NCBI RefSeq assembly: GCF_900113175.1
Contig: NZ_FOOK01000017.1
Coordinates: forward strand, 1-64,000
Source: Planifilum fulgidum
GTDB taxonomy: Bacteria > Bacillota > Bacilli > Thermoactinomycetales > DSM-44946
Length of the DNA: 64,000 nt
Direction of reading: 5' to 3'
Position 1 is the first letter of the stretch. Every line of letters begins with the position of its first letter. The translations under genes were made by a program, and so were the position numbers. A model generated the notes under the pieces. It was not told the origin of the DNA. It saw nothing but the letters and a program-made list of their open reading frames with translations, and searched no databases. Shown one piece after another: positions 52,891 to 61,214 of this stretch.

Positions 52891-53511
52891 TTGCTGCACT
52901 TAAAAAAGAAAGGAACGGAATTGCTTGATCTGTTGATCCAAAGCGCCGAAAACACATATCAGGCCTCCCTCATTTTCCGGAAGGCCATGAACGGAGACCT
53001 GAATCCAACCGCTTACATTCAGGAACTCAACGATTTGGAAAAGAAGGGCGATCAAATCACCCGCCAAATTTACACGGACCTGGATCAGGTCTTCGTGACC
53101 CCGCTCGACCGGGAAGACATTATCACTTTGGCCTCCAAAATCGATGACGTCATCGACGGCATCGAGGCCACCATTTCCCGATTCGATTACCTGGACATCC
53201 CCTATACGGATCAGACGATGAAACAATTTGCCGAAGTGCTGGTCTCCTCCTGCGAACACATCCTCTCCGCCATGAAACTTCTCTCCCAAAAGAAATACCT
53301 GCAAATCCGCGAGCACACCATTGAAATCAACCATCTGGAAAACGAAGGGAACCGCTTGATGCGGGAAGGAATTCGCACCATTTTCACCAATCCCCGCGAT
53401 CCCTACCATGACTTCAAACTGAAGGAAGTTTACGAGCGGCTGGAGAGAGTGACCGATTGCTGCGAAGACGTGGCCGACATTTTGGACAGCGTGTTGCTGC
53501 GTTATGCCTGA
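52891..53511 (+). CDS. DUF47/PhoU-like protein
   Basis: 206 residues, all helical: LLDLLIQSAENTYQASLIFR, LNDLEKKGDQITRQIYTDLD, FVTPLDREDIITLASKIDDV (the conserved DUF47 core), and VYERLERVTDCCEDVADILD. In bacilli it is paired with a PiT transporter and thought to regulate it. The TTG at 52891 follows GGAAGGGGAG; no ATG fits the conserved N-terminus (HLKKKGTELL). 71 bp before the PiT gene on the same strand. Confidence 0.88.
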   Translation: MLHLKKKGTELLDLLIQSAENTYQASLIFRKAMNGDLNPTAYIQELNDLEKKGDQITRQIYTDLDQVFVTPLDREDIITLASKIDDVIDGIEATISRFDYLDIPYTDQTMKQFAEVLVSSCEHILSAMKLLSQKKYLQIREHTIEINHLENEGNRLMREGIRTIFTNPRDPYHDFKLKEVYERLERVTDCCEDVADILDSVLLRYA

Positions 53512-53582
53512 TCAAATGATGATACACAAACTCTGAATGTAGGGGGTTAGCGCAGCGTGTCTCCTTGCGCGCGCGACAATTG

Positions 53583-54581
53583 ATGGAAACCATCGTCATC
53601 ATCGCTGTCGTCGTGTTTTTGGCTCTGGCCTTTGACTTCATCAACGGATTTCACGATACCGCCAATGCCATCGCCACTTCCGTTTCAACGAGGGCACTCA
53701 GTCCGCGCAACGCCATCCTGCTTGCCGCCACCCTCAACTTCGTCGGCGCCCTGACCTTTACGGGCGTCGCCAAATCGATCGGCGGCAACGTCGCTGACCC
53801 CTCGAAGTTGGATCACGGACTGTTGATCGTAACGGCGGCCCTTATCGCCGCGATTGCCTGGAACCTCATTACCTGGTGGTACGGCATCCCCTCCTCCTCT
53901 TCCCACGCTCTGATCGGTTCCTTGGCGGGGGCCGTCGTGAGCGCGGCGGGGATTGAAGGCATCAACGTATCGGGCTTTTCGGGAATCATAATGGGATTGA
54001 TCTTTTCACCGATCATCGCCTTCGTCGTCGGGTTCATCGTGATGAAGATCGTTTATCTGATCTTTGCCAACCACAGCCCCCGCAAAATCAACAAAGGGTT
54101 CCGGGCCATGCAGGTTCTGACGGCGGCCTTCCAAAGTTTCTCGCACGGCACCAACGACGCCCAAAAAGCGATGGGCGTAATCACCTTTGCGCTGGTTGCC
54201 GGAGGTTTTCAATCGGATCTGGAGGTTCCGCTGTGGGTCAAGGTTGCCGCGGCCACGGCGATGGGGCTCGGCACCTCCTTCGGCGGTTGGAAGATCATCA
54301 AGACGATGGGCTCAAAAATCTTCAAGATCGAACCCGCCAACGGAGTTTCCGCCGACCTCACCTCCGCCTCCGTCATCCTCAGTGCCACCGTGACCGGTTT
54401 TCCGGTCAGCACGACCCATGTGGTCACCTCGGGAATTTTGGGGGTCGGAGCCTCCAAGCGGTTTCGGGAAGTCAAATGGGAAGTGGCCGGAAAAATTGTC
54501 TTGACGTGGTTCATCACGATTCCCATCTCCGCCCTGCTCGCCTGGATCACCTTCAAAGCGATCGAGATTCTCTTTCTGTAA
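53583..54581 (+). CDS. pit: Low-affinity inorganic phosphate transporter (PiT family)
   Basis: 332 residues from ATG 53583. Two inverted PiT repeats: FDFINGFHDTANAIATSVST (first signature) and AFQSFSHGTNDAQKAMGVIT (second), with about ten membrane helices; FPVSTTHVVTSGILGVGAS follows. Moves phosphate-metal complexes with protons or sodium. No good ribosome site precedes the ATG; a TTG at 53565 is an alternative, so the start is unsure. Operon with DUF47 and ended by a terminator. Confidence 0.92.
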   Translation: METIVIIAVVVFLALAFDFINGFHDTANAIATSVSTRALSPRNAILLAATLNFVGALTFTGVAKSIGGNVADPSKLDHGLLIVTAALIAAIAWNLITWWYGIPSSSSHALIGSLAGAVVSAAGIEGINVSGFSGIIMGLIFSPIIAFVVGFIVMKIVYLIFANHSPRKINKGFRAMQVLTAAFQSFSHGTNDAQKAMGVITFALVAGGFQSDLEVPLWVKVAAATAMGLGTSFGGWKIIKTMGSKIFKIEPANGVSADLTSASVILSATVTGFPVSTTHVVTSGILGVGASKRFREVKWEVAGKIVLTWFITIPISALLAWITFKAIEILFL

Positions 54582-54586
54582 AGGAT

Positions 54587-54613
54587 AAACCCTGCCCGGT
54601 GGGCAGGGTTTTT
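54587..54613 (+). terminator. Terminator of the PiT gene
   Basis: AACCCTGCCC-ggt-GGGCAGGGTT followed by T3 and close to the stop. Confidence 0.9.
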
Positions 54614-54870
54614 GGATGGATGCGAAGCAAAATGCAGGCCGGCGTTCAAAGCCGCCGCGAGGCGGGGCTTAAGTCCTCATTCCCCCAGCCGCATTCCTCC
54701 CCCAATCTCTCCCGATCCCGGACCGATACCGCAGAGCGGCACAGGGCTTTGTCACCGCTTCTCTCCCCGATTTAAAGACTGCCTGTGGCGAGAGCACGGC
54801 GAAATTCGGGACAAGCGCATGGACCCGACCCCGGCCTGCAATAAGGGATGACATCCGACTCCACAAACCT

Positions 54871-54900
54871 TAAAACCCCTGCCCACGGGCAGGGGTTTTT
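54871..54900. terminator. Terminator of the DUF456 gene
   Basis: AAAACCCCTGCCC-ac-GGGCAGGGGTTTTT, bidirectional. Bases 54614-54870 between the two terminators contain no supportable gene. Confidence 0.9.
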
Positions 54901-54904
54901 GCTT

Positions 54905-55384
54905 TCACACCGCCAGAATCACAAACCAGATCAAAATGCCGAACATCAGAAGTCCCTTGAAGAACAGGCCGCCGAGAAACCCGACGAGGGTTCCCCACCC
55001 CACCCGGAGGGCTTCCTGCCAGGACTTTCTCTGAATCAGCTCCACGATGACCACGGCCACCAGCGGTCCGACAAGAATGCCCACGGGGCCGAGGATGAAG
55101 GGAAAGATGATCGCCCCGGCCACGGCGGCCAGCACGGAAAGCCGGGACCCCCCGTAAGTTCTCGCCGCCACGCCGCTGGCCACATAGTCGACGAGGAACG
55201 CCACCGCCATGACGATGACCGCCGCCACCCAGAAGGGCCAGTTCAAGGCATCCGAATCGATCAGAAAATGGTACACCAGAAAACCGACAAACAAAAGAGG
55301 GGCATCCGGCAAAACCGGGATCAGAAGCCCCGCAAAGCCCGCCACAAACAGGATCACGACCAAAATCCACCAAAGAACTTCCAT
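54905..55384 (-). CDS. DUF456 membrane protein
   Basis: 159 residues, four or five hydrophobic helices with glycine-rich turns (FAGLLIPVLPDAPLLFVGFL, IFPFILGPVGILVGPLVAVV, VGFLGGLFFKGLLMFGILIW). These are the characteristic DUF456 repeats. Function unknown. Start is three bases after the ynbB-like stop, so it is co-transcribed with it. Confidence 0.88.
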   Translation of the reverse strand: MEVLWWILVVILFVAGFAGLLIPVLPDAPLLFVGFLVYHFLIDSDALNWPFWVAAVIVMAVAFLVDYVASGVAARTYGGSRLSVLAAVAGAIIFPFILGPVGILVGPLVAVVIVELIQRKSWQEALRVGWGTLVGFLGGLFFKGLLMFGILIWFVILAV

Positions 55385-55387
55385 TCC

Positions 55388-56677
55388 TCACGTCTCCTTT
55401 GCCGTGTTTAGGGCCGGCACCTTTCCCGTGGACAACAGTCGATCCAAGGCATGCAAAACGGCGATCTTCACGTGGGAATAGGTAAGCCCCCCCTGCATGT
55501 ATGCGATATAGGGCGGCCTTAAGGGACCGTCCGCCGAAAGCTCGATGCTGGCGCCCTGGACAAAGGTACCTGCAGCCATGATCACCGGATCGTCGTAACC
55601 GGGCATCGGCGCGGGTTCCGGCGCCAGATGGGCGTCGACGGGAGAGGCGGACTGGATTCCCCGGCAAAAGGCGATAAGCAGATCGGGATCGCCGAAGCGC
55701 ACCTGCTGGATGATGTCGGCGCGCGGCTCATCCCAGGCCGGCGAAGCGGAAAACCCCGCCTCCTCCAGCATCGCCGCGGCGAAAACCGCCCCCTTCAGGG
55801 CCTGACCGACAACGTGGGGGGCCAAAAAAAATCCCTGAAAATAATCCCGGAGATGGCCGTAGGTGGCCCCTCCCTCCATGCCAACGCCGGGCGCCACGAG
55901 CCTTGAAGCGGCCCGCTCCACCCATTTTCTTTTTCCGGCGATGTATCCCCCAGTCTTCGCCAAGCCGCCGCCGGGATTTTTTATCAGGGAGCCCGCCATC
56001 AGATCCGCCCCGACGGCCGTCGGTTCCACGTCCTCCACAAATTCGCCGTAGCAATTGTCCACGAATATGACCGCGTCCGGAACGTGCCTTCGCAACCAAC
56101 GGATCATCTCTTCGATGGCCGCAACGGAAAAGGAAGGCCGGTCGGCATACCCGCGGGATCGCTGGATGCCGATGCACTTCGTGTTGGGGCCGATCGCCGC
56201 GCGAACCGCCTCGAAGTCCACCCGCCCCTCCGCAGTCAAGGGAATCTCCCTGTAGGTGATCCCGTAATCGCAAAGGGAACCGGACCCGTCCGCCTCCGTC
56301 CCGATCACCCGATGCAGGGTGTCGTAGGGGGAACCGGTGATGTACAGCAGCTCGTCCCCGGGACGCAACGCCCCGTACAAACAGGCGGCGATGGCGTGGG
56401 TTCCGGAGACGATGTGCGGGCGGACCAGGGCGGTCTCCGCGCCGAACACCCTGGCCACCACCCGCTCCAGGACGGCTCGTCCGAGATCGTCATACCCGTA
56501 TCCCGTGGAGGGAGCCAAATGGTGTTCCCCCACTCCCTCTTCCCGGAAGGCCCTCAACACCTTCCATTGATTTCGCTCCGCCTGCCGATCGATTTCCGCA
56601 AGCCGGAAAGCGATGCGCTCTTCCACCCGTTCGACCCATTTCTTCAGCGTTTGCCCGTGCCTCAGATCCTCGTACAC
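55388..56677 (-). CDS. ynbB: YnbB-like PLP enzyme (methionine gamma-lyase/aluminium-resistance family)
   Basis: 429 residues from a GTG at 56677 (SD AAGGGG); the in-frame GTG at 56695 lacks a site. PLP fold type I: HLAPSTGYGYDDLGR, VRPHIVSGTHAIAACLYGAL, VIFVDNCYGEFVEDVEPTAV, and the PLP lysine in SLIKNPGGGLAKTGGYIAG. The family is annotated as aluminium resistance or methionine gamma-lyase-like, without firm biochemical proof. Its place between hflX and glnR is as in Bacillus, although here glnRA has moved away. Confidence 0.9.
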   Translation of the reverse strand: MYEDLRHGQTLKKWVERVEERIAFRLAEIDRQAERNQWKVLRAFREEGVGEHHLAPSTGYGYDDLGRAVLERVVARVFGAETALVRPHIVSGTHAIAACLYGALRPGDELLYITGSPYDTLHRVIGTEADGSGSLCDYGITYREIPLTAEGRVDFEAVRAAIGPNTKCIGIQRSRGYADRPSFSVAAIEEMIRWLRRHVPDAVIFVDNCYGEFVEDVEPTAVGADLMAGSLIKNPGGGLAKTGGYIAGKRKWVERAASRLVAPGVGMEGGATYGHLRDYFQGFFLAPHVVGQALKGAVFAAAMLEEAGFSASPAWDEPRADIIQQVRFGDPDLLIAFCRGIQSASPVDAHLAPEPAPMPGYDDPVIMAAGTFVQGASIELSADGPLRPPYIAYMQGGLTYSHVKIAVLHALDRLLSTGKVPALNTAKET

Positions 56678-56701
56678 CTCTAACCCCTTTTTCACATGGA
56701 C

Positions 56702-57895
56702 TTAATCGCTGCTGACCCGGATATGCTCCTTCACTTCCTTGGAAAGCCGGCGAAAGCGGCGGAGCGGAAGCCGGAAATCGATCCTGACGGTCACCCCGGA
56801 CACCTCCGACCGAACCACTTCCGCATTCCGGTACAAGGCGGCGATCCACTCCCCGCGGGTCACCGGGAACTCGGCCGACCCGCACACCTGTTCACGGTGA
56901 AGCGCTTGATCGATCGCCTGCTTCAACCGCTCGAGATCCTCGTCGGAGAAAGCCGAAATCCGAAGGGTTCCCTCCTCCTCCGGCATTTCCGCCGCCACCC
57001 GGTCCATCTTGTTGAAAACCGTCAGCGTCGGAATGTCCGCGGCGCCCAGTTCCTGCAACACCTGCTCCACGGCCCGCATCTGCTCGGACGCTTCCGGGTG
57101 GCTGGCATCCACCACGTGAAGCAGCAGATCCGCCTCCTTCACCTGCTCCAGGGTGGAGCGGAACGCCGCAACCAAATGGTGCGGCAGGCGGCGGATAAAT
57201 CCGACGGTGTCGGTCAAAAGCACCTGCTCGCCGGACGGAAGGCGCAAAAAGCGCGACGTGGGATCCAGCGTGGCGAACAGCCTGTCTTCCGAAAGCACAT
57301 CGGAACCGGTGAGCCGGTTGAGAAGCGTCGATTTGCCCGCGTTGGTGTAACCGACCAGGGCCACCTGGACGATCTCCATTTTCCGCCGGCGGTCCCGGTG
57401 CAATTTCCGGTGCCTCCGCACCCGTTCCAGCTCCCGCTTCAGATCGCGGATGCGGCGGTGGATATGGCGCCGGTCCGTCTCCAGTTTGGTCTCCCCGGGT
57501 CCCCGGGTTCCGATGCCTCCCCCCAGACGAGACAGATCGCGTCCCCGTCCCGCCAGGCGGGGAAGAAGATATTCAAGCTGCGCCAACTCCACCTGATACC
57601 GCCCTTCCCGCGTTTTGGCCCGCTGGGCGAAAATGTCCAAAATCAACTGGGTGCGGTCGATCACCTTGCAAGGCATGATCCGCTCCAGGTGATACAACTG
57701 GGCCGGGGTCAGCTCCTGATCGAAGATGACCAAATCGGCTCCCGCGTCCTTCGCCTTCCGGGCGATCTCTTCCGCTTTTCCCCGGCCGATCAGCCAGGAG
57801 GGATCCATTTTATCGCGAAACTGCAATTCCGTCGATACCACCTCAGCCCGTGCGGTATCCGCAAGACGGGCCAACTCCTCCAGAGAGGAACGCAA
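56702..57895 (-). CDS. hflX: GTPase HflX (ribosome-associated), start uncertain
   Basis: 397 residues as read from a TTG at 57895. HflX N-terminal domain (EVVSTELQFRDKMDPSWLIG, LVIFDQELTPAQLYHLERIM, QLEYLLPRLAGRGRDLSRLG) and G domain: G1 LVGYTNAGKSTLLNRLTGSD, G3 LLTDTVGFIRRLP, G4 VFNKMDR. It splits or rescues ribosomes under stress. Conserved sequence continues upstream (AILVGCGPKRTAWD), but a stop (TGA) is reached with no start codon. A good SD-ATG (AAGGAGGATG at about 57974) is in another frame, so a one-base indel near 57955 is suspected. YnbB follows seven bases after the stop. Confidence 0.88.
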   Translation of the reverse strand: MRSSLEELARLADTARAEVVSTELQFRDKMDPSWLIGRGKAEEIARKAKDAGADLVIFDQELTPAQLYHLERIMPCKVIDRTQLILDIFAQRAKTREGRYQVELAQLEYLLPRLAGRGRDLSRLGGGIGTRGPGETKLETDRRHIHRRIRDLKRELERVRRHRKLHRDRRRKMEIVQVALVGYTNAGKSTLLNRLTGSDVLSEDRLFATLDPTSRFLRLPSGEQVLLTDTVGFIRRLPHHLVAAFRSTLEQVKEADLLLHVVDASHPEASEQMRAVEQVLQELGAADIPTLTVFNKMDRVAAEMPEEEGTLRISAFSDEDLERLKQAIDQALHREQVCGSAEFPVTRGEWIAALYRNAEVVRSEVSGVTVRIDFRLPLRRFRRLSKEVKEHIRVSSD

Positions 57896-58002
57896 ATCCC
57901 AAGCGGTCCGCTTCGGGCCGCATCCGACCAGTATCGCTCGTTCACGTTCGCCGATCGGGTCGATCGAAGTTCATCCTCCTTGTGAATCCATAAATCTTGT
58001 CG

Positions 58003-58992
58003 CTATTCACTATTTATTATACCACGAACGGAGCGCCCGGTTCCCAACGTTTCCTCGAACCGCAAATCTTCCGCGCGAATCGTCATCAAATCATCCTTGG
58101 ACGGATACCGCTCGCTCAGGAGGCGCACGGCGTGTTGCCGGATGCCCCGTTCAATCACGTTGCGGATATAGCGGGCATTGCCGAAGGGTTGAGACGTCCG
58201 GTTCATCTCCTTCAGCAATTGCCGCTTGAGCTTTTCCCTGGCCGCCCGGGAAAAGCGGTATTGCCGCTTTTTCAGCATTCTGTCGGCGATTTCCATCAGT
58301 TCCTCGATGGTGAAATCGGGAAAGGCAAGGTGGATGGGAAACCGCGAGGGAAGGCCGGGATTGGAACGCATGAAATGCTCCATCTCCAGGGAATATCCCG
58401 CCAAAATCAAGACGAATTCATCCCGGTGGTCCTCCATCGACTTGACCAGGGTGTCGATCGCCTCCTTGCCGAAATCCCTTTCCCCTCCCCGGGCCAGGGA
58501 ATACGCTTCGTCAACAAAAAGAATCCCGCCCAGGGCCCGTTTCACGTGCTCCCGCGTCTTCTGCGCCGTGTGCCCGATGTATTCGCCCACCAGATCCGCC
58601 CGCTCCACTTCCACCAGATGCCCTTTGGAGAGAATGCCCATCTCTTTCAGCAGCCTGCTCATGATGCGGGCCACCGTCGTTTTGCCCGTCCCCGGATTGC
58701 CGGTGAACACCATGTGCAAAACCTGCTGTTCGGAGGGCAGGCCGGCGGCGGCGCGGCGCCGCCCCACTTCCAGCAAGGCATATATCTCCCGCACAAATTC
58801 CTTCACCTTTTTCAGGCCCACCAATTGGTCCAATTCTTCAAAACAGCGGCTCAGCGCCGGATGCTCTTCCGGATCGACCGGCGGAATCAGGGAGGAACGC
58901 TGATGCGAACGAATGGTTGCGTCTCCTTGGGATTCCCTTTCCAACACCACGTGAATTCGGTTCAACTCCCTTGTGATGACCGTTTTTCCCAT
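58003..58992 (-). CDS. spoVK: Stage V sporulation protein K, AAA+ ATPase
   Basis: 329 residues. Walker A HMVFTGNPGTGKTTVARIMS, Walker B GGILFVDEAYSLARGGERDF, sensor and lid RSNPGLPSRFPIHLAFPDFT and GNARYIRNVIERGIRQHAVR: a CbbX/SpoVK-type ATPase. In Bacillus it is needed for spore maturation in the mother cell. Start ATG 58992 follows AAGAGGTGACCAGGC. Position between hfq and hflX is conserved. It marks the organism as a spore former. Confidence 0.93.
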   Translation of the reverse strand: MGKTVITRELNRIHVVLERESQGDATIRSHQRSSLIPPVDPEEHPALSRCFEELDQLVGLKKVKEFVREIYALLEVGRRRAAAGLPSEQQVLHMVFTGNPGTGKTTVARIMSRLLKEMGILSKGHLVEVERADLVGEYIGHTAQKTREHVKRALGGILFVDEAYSLARGGERDFGKEAIDTLVKSMEDHRDEFVLILAGYSLEMEHFMRSNPGLPSRFPIHLAFPDFTIEELMEIADRMLKKRQYRFSRAAREKLKRQLLKEMNRTSQPFGNARYIRNVIERGIRQHAVRLLSERYPSKDDLMTIRAEDLRFEETLGTGRSVRGIINSE

Positions 58993-59123
58993 GCCTGGTC
59001 ACCTCTTGTTCCGATTCGGCTCATCCCATATATACGCGAAAGCCCAGCAATTGGTGAGAAGCATGAAAAAAATGGGGAAACACCTCGGCATTTTGCGGGG
59101 GGATCTTTGAAGAAATCGAGGCG

Positions 59124-59162
59124 AAAAAAGGGCCCGCCCCCGCCTTTTCGGCGGGGGCGGGC
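59124..59162 (-). terminator. hfq terminator
   Basis: Very GC-rich stem on the minus strand, GCCCGCCCCCGCC-gaaaa-GGCGGGGGCGGGC followed by CCTTTTTT. Confidence 0.9.
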
Positions 59163-59214
59163 AAGCTTCCGGCAGAGGGCCGGTGCCGGACGCGTTTTGT
59201 CTCAAGGGGGAAAA

Positions 59215-59463
59215 TCATTCCTCTTTTTGTTGATTTTCCTCCTGCGGCATCAGAGACACCGGGCGTGCGGGGGTGAAGGTGGAAATGGCATGTTTGTAGA
59301 CCATTTGCTGCTTGCCGTCGCTGTCGATGATGATCGTGTAATTATCGAATCCCCGAACGACGCCCCTCAACTGAAAACCGTTGATCAGATAAATGGTGAC
59401 GGGGACCGACTCTTTGCGGATTTGGTTCAAAAAAGTGTCCTGGATATTGATTGTCTGTTTCAA
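59215..59463 (-). CDS. hfq: RNA chaperone Hfq
   Basis: 82 residues. Sm1 ([20 protein letters not shown]) and Sm2 ([13 protein letters not shown]) motifs are complete, and the residues [14 protein letters not shown] form the N-terminal helix of Bacillus Hfq. Assembles as a hexameric ring that binds U-rich small RNAs and mRNAs. Lies 38 bp after miaA, the classical miaA-hfq pair. Confidence 0.97.
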   Translation of the reverse strand: MKQTINIQDTFLNQIRKESVPVTIYLINGFQLRGVVRGFDNYTIIIDSDGKQQMVYKHAISTFTPARPVSLMPQEENQQKEE

Positions 59464-59501
59464 TGGCCGTACCTCCTATGTACATTCACATTTAGTTTAA
59501 T

Positions 59502-60431
59502 CTATTCTTTGTAGGCGGGAAACTTTCCTGCTGCAAGTTCCCAAATTTCTTCCGCGCTTTCCGGCTTATTCACATCGAACCAGTGGATTTCCGGAATCCG
59601 GCGAAACCAGGAAAGCTGCCGCTTGGCGAATTTGCGGGTTCCCCGTTTGATCGCCTCCACCGCCTCTTCGAGGCTGATCTCCCCGTCCAAATACATCATG
59701 ATCTCCTTGTACCCCAGTGCCTGCATCGACGTCAAATCCCGGTGGTACCCCTTGCTTTGCAGGGCCTTCACCTCTTCCACCAGTCCCTCCGCCATCATCT
59801 GATCCACCCGCCGGTTGATCCGCTCGTACAAAAGCCCGCGCGGCATGGTGAGTCCGATCCACAACATATCGTAGCGGGGAGACGATTTTCGCTGCAGTCT
59901 GGAAAAGGGAATCCCCGTGCCCTCGTACACCTCCAGGGCGCGGATGATGCGCCGGCGATCGTTGGGATGAAGGCGCGCGGCCGTGTCGGGATCCACTTTT
60001 TTTAACTTCTCCCACAGCTTCTCATTTCCCTCTTTATCGGCAAACCGGTGCAGTTCCTCCCTCAGCCGGGGATTGCCTTCCACGCCCGGAAGGAGATATC
60101 CGTGGGTCACCGCTTGAATGTAGAGGCCGGTTCCTCCCACGAGGATCGGCAAGCGACCTCTGCGCTGGATATCCTCGATCGCCTCCCGGGCCAAGCGTTG
60201 ATACTCCTCGACCGAAAAGGGATGGTCCGGATCGACGATATCGATCAGGTGGTGGGGAATCCTTTCCCGTTCCTCCGGCGACACCTTGGCCGTCCCGATA
60301 TCCATGTGGCGGTATACCTGCATCGAGTCCCCGGAGACGATCTCGCCCCGGAAGGAGGCGGCCAGGGAGAGGCTGAGCGCCGTTTTTCCGACGGCGGTGG
60401 GTCCGACAATCACCAGAAGCGGCCCCCTCAT
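59502..60431 (-). CDS. miaA: tRNA dimethylallyltransferase
   Basis: 309 residues. P-loop VIVGPTAVGKTALSLSLAAS, SGDSMQVYRHMDIGTAKVSP and VGGTGLYIQAVTHG are diagnostic. Adds a dimethylallyl group to A37 of tRNAs reading UNN codons, in the cytosol. The start overlaps the methyltransferase stop by four bases. Confidence 0.96.
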   Translation of the reverse strand: MRGPLLVIVGPTAVGKTALSLSLAASFRGEIVSGDSMQVYRHMDIGTAKVSPEERERIPHHLIDIVDPDHPFSVEEYQRLAREAIEDIQRRGRLPILVGGTGLYIQAVTHGYLLPGVEGNPRLREELHRFADKEGNEKLWEKLKKVDPDTAARLHPNDRRRIIRALEVYEGTGIPFSRLQRKSSPRYDMLWIGLTMPRGLLYERINRRVDQMMAEGLVEEVKALQSKGYHRDLTSMQALGYKEIMMYLDGEISLEEAVEAIKRGTRKFAKRQLSWFRRIPEIHWFDVNKPESAEEIWELAAGKFPAYKE

Positions 60432-61213
60432 CCATCCTTTCCCTCCACTCGGATCACGCCAAACGCATATGTGGAGGCTTCTCTCGCCACTTTAAATCCC
60501 AAGCGGGCGAACTCGCCGCTGCCCCGCCGCTCTTTGAGGAGCACGGCACGGCGGGCCACCCGGACCGCTTCCTTCACCGACGCCGGATCGAGGGGCTCCG
60601 GATTGGCCAAGGGCCGCAGGGCCTGCATCGCCGAAGACTCCCGGACGGTCTCGCCGAACATCGGATCAAACATCACGATGTCAAAGGAGTTGTCGGGCAG
60701 CCGCGGGAGATAATCGCGATAATCGGCGCAAACCACCTTCACCCTACGCATCGCCTCCGTCAGATCCGCCCGGTCCGTCGTGTAGGTGCGCAGTCCGTAT
60801 TCCACCAATGCCGCAATCACCGGCTGGCTCTCCAGGGCGACCACCTTGCCCTCCGGACCGACCGCAAAGGAGGAGACGATGGCATCCGCTCCCAAGCCGA
60901 GGGTGCAATCCAGAACCTCGTCCCCCCGCCGCATGCCGCTGCTTGCCGCCAGCGGATCGTCCCCCCCGCTTCTCAGCCGCTTCACCCGGACGGCGGACAT
61001 GCTCGGGTGAAAGAAAAACCGGCGGCCCTCCCGGTCTTCCCACCGGATCTCATCCCGGGTCACCACCACCGCCTGCGTGGACCCGGTTTCGGCAAACAGC
61101 TGTTTCAGCGTCTTGCGTTCCCGCGGTATGTAGGGAGCAGAGAGTCTCTCGGACAACTGCCGGGCAATTTCTTCCCTCTCGGGCTGCGGATGATAGGACG
61201 TAGTGACGAACAC
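60428..61213 (-). CDS. Class I SAM-dependent methyltransferase (RsmJ-related family)
   Basis: 261 residues. HPSMSAVRVKRLRSGGDDPL, then the SAM motif I DEVLDCTLGLGADAIVSSFA and motif IV NSFDIVMFDPMFGE (DPMF replaces the NPPF type). This family lies between mutL and miaA in many bacilli; relatives include RsmJ, which methylates 16S rRNA. Target here unknown. Immediately follows mutL (one base apart). Confidence 0.85.
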   Translation of the reverse strand: MFVTTSYHPQPEREEIARQLSERLSAPYIPRERKTLKQLFAETGSTQAVVVTRDEIRWEDREGRRFFFHPSMSAVRVKRLRSGGDDPLAASSGMRRGDEVLDCTLGLGADAIVSSFAVGPEGKVVALESQPVIAALVEYGLRTYTTDRADLTEAMRRVKVVCADYRDYLPRLPDNSFDIVMFDPMFGETVRESSAMQALRPLANPEPLDPASVKEAVRVARRAVLLKERRGSGEFARLGFKVAREASTYAFGVIRVEGKDG

Positions 61214-61214
61214 T

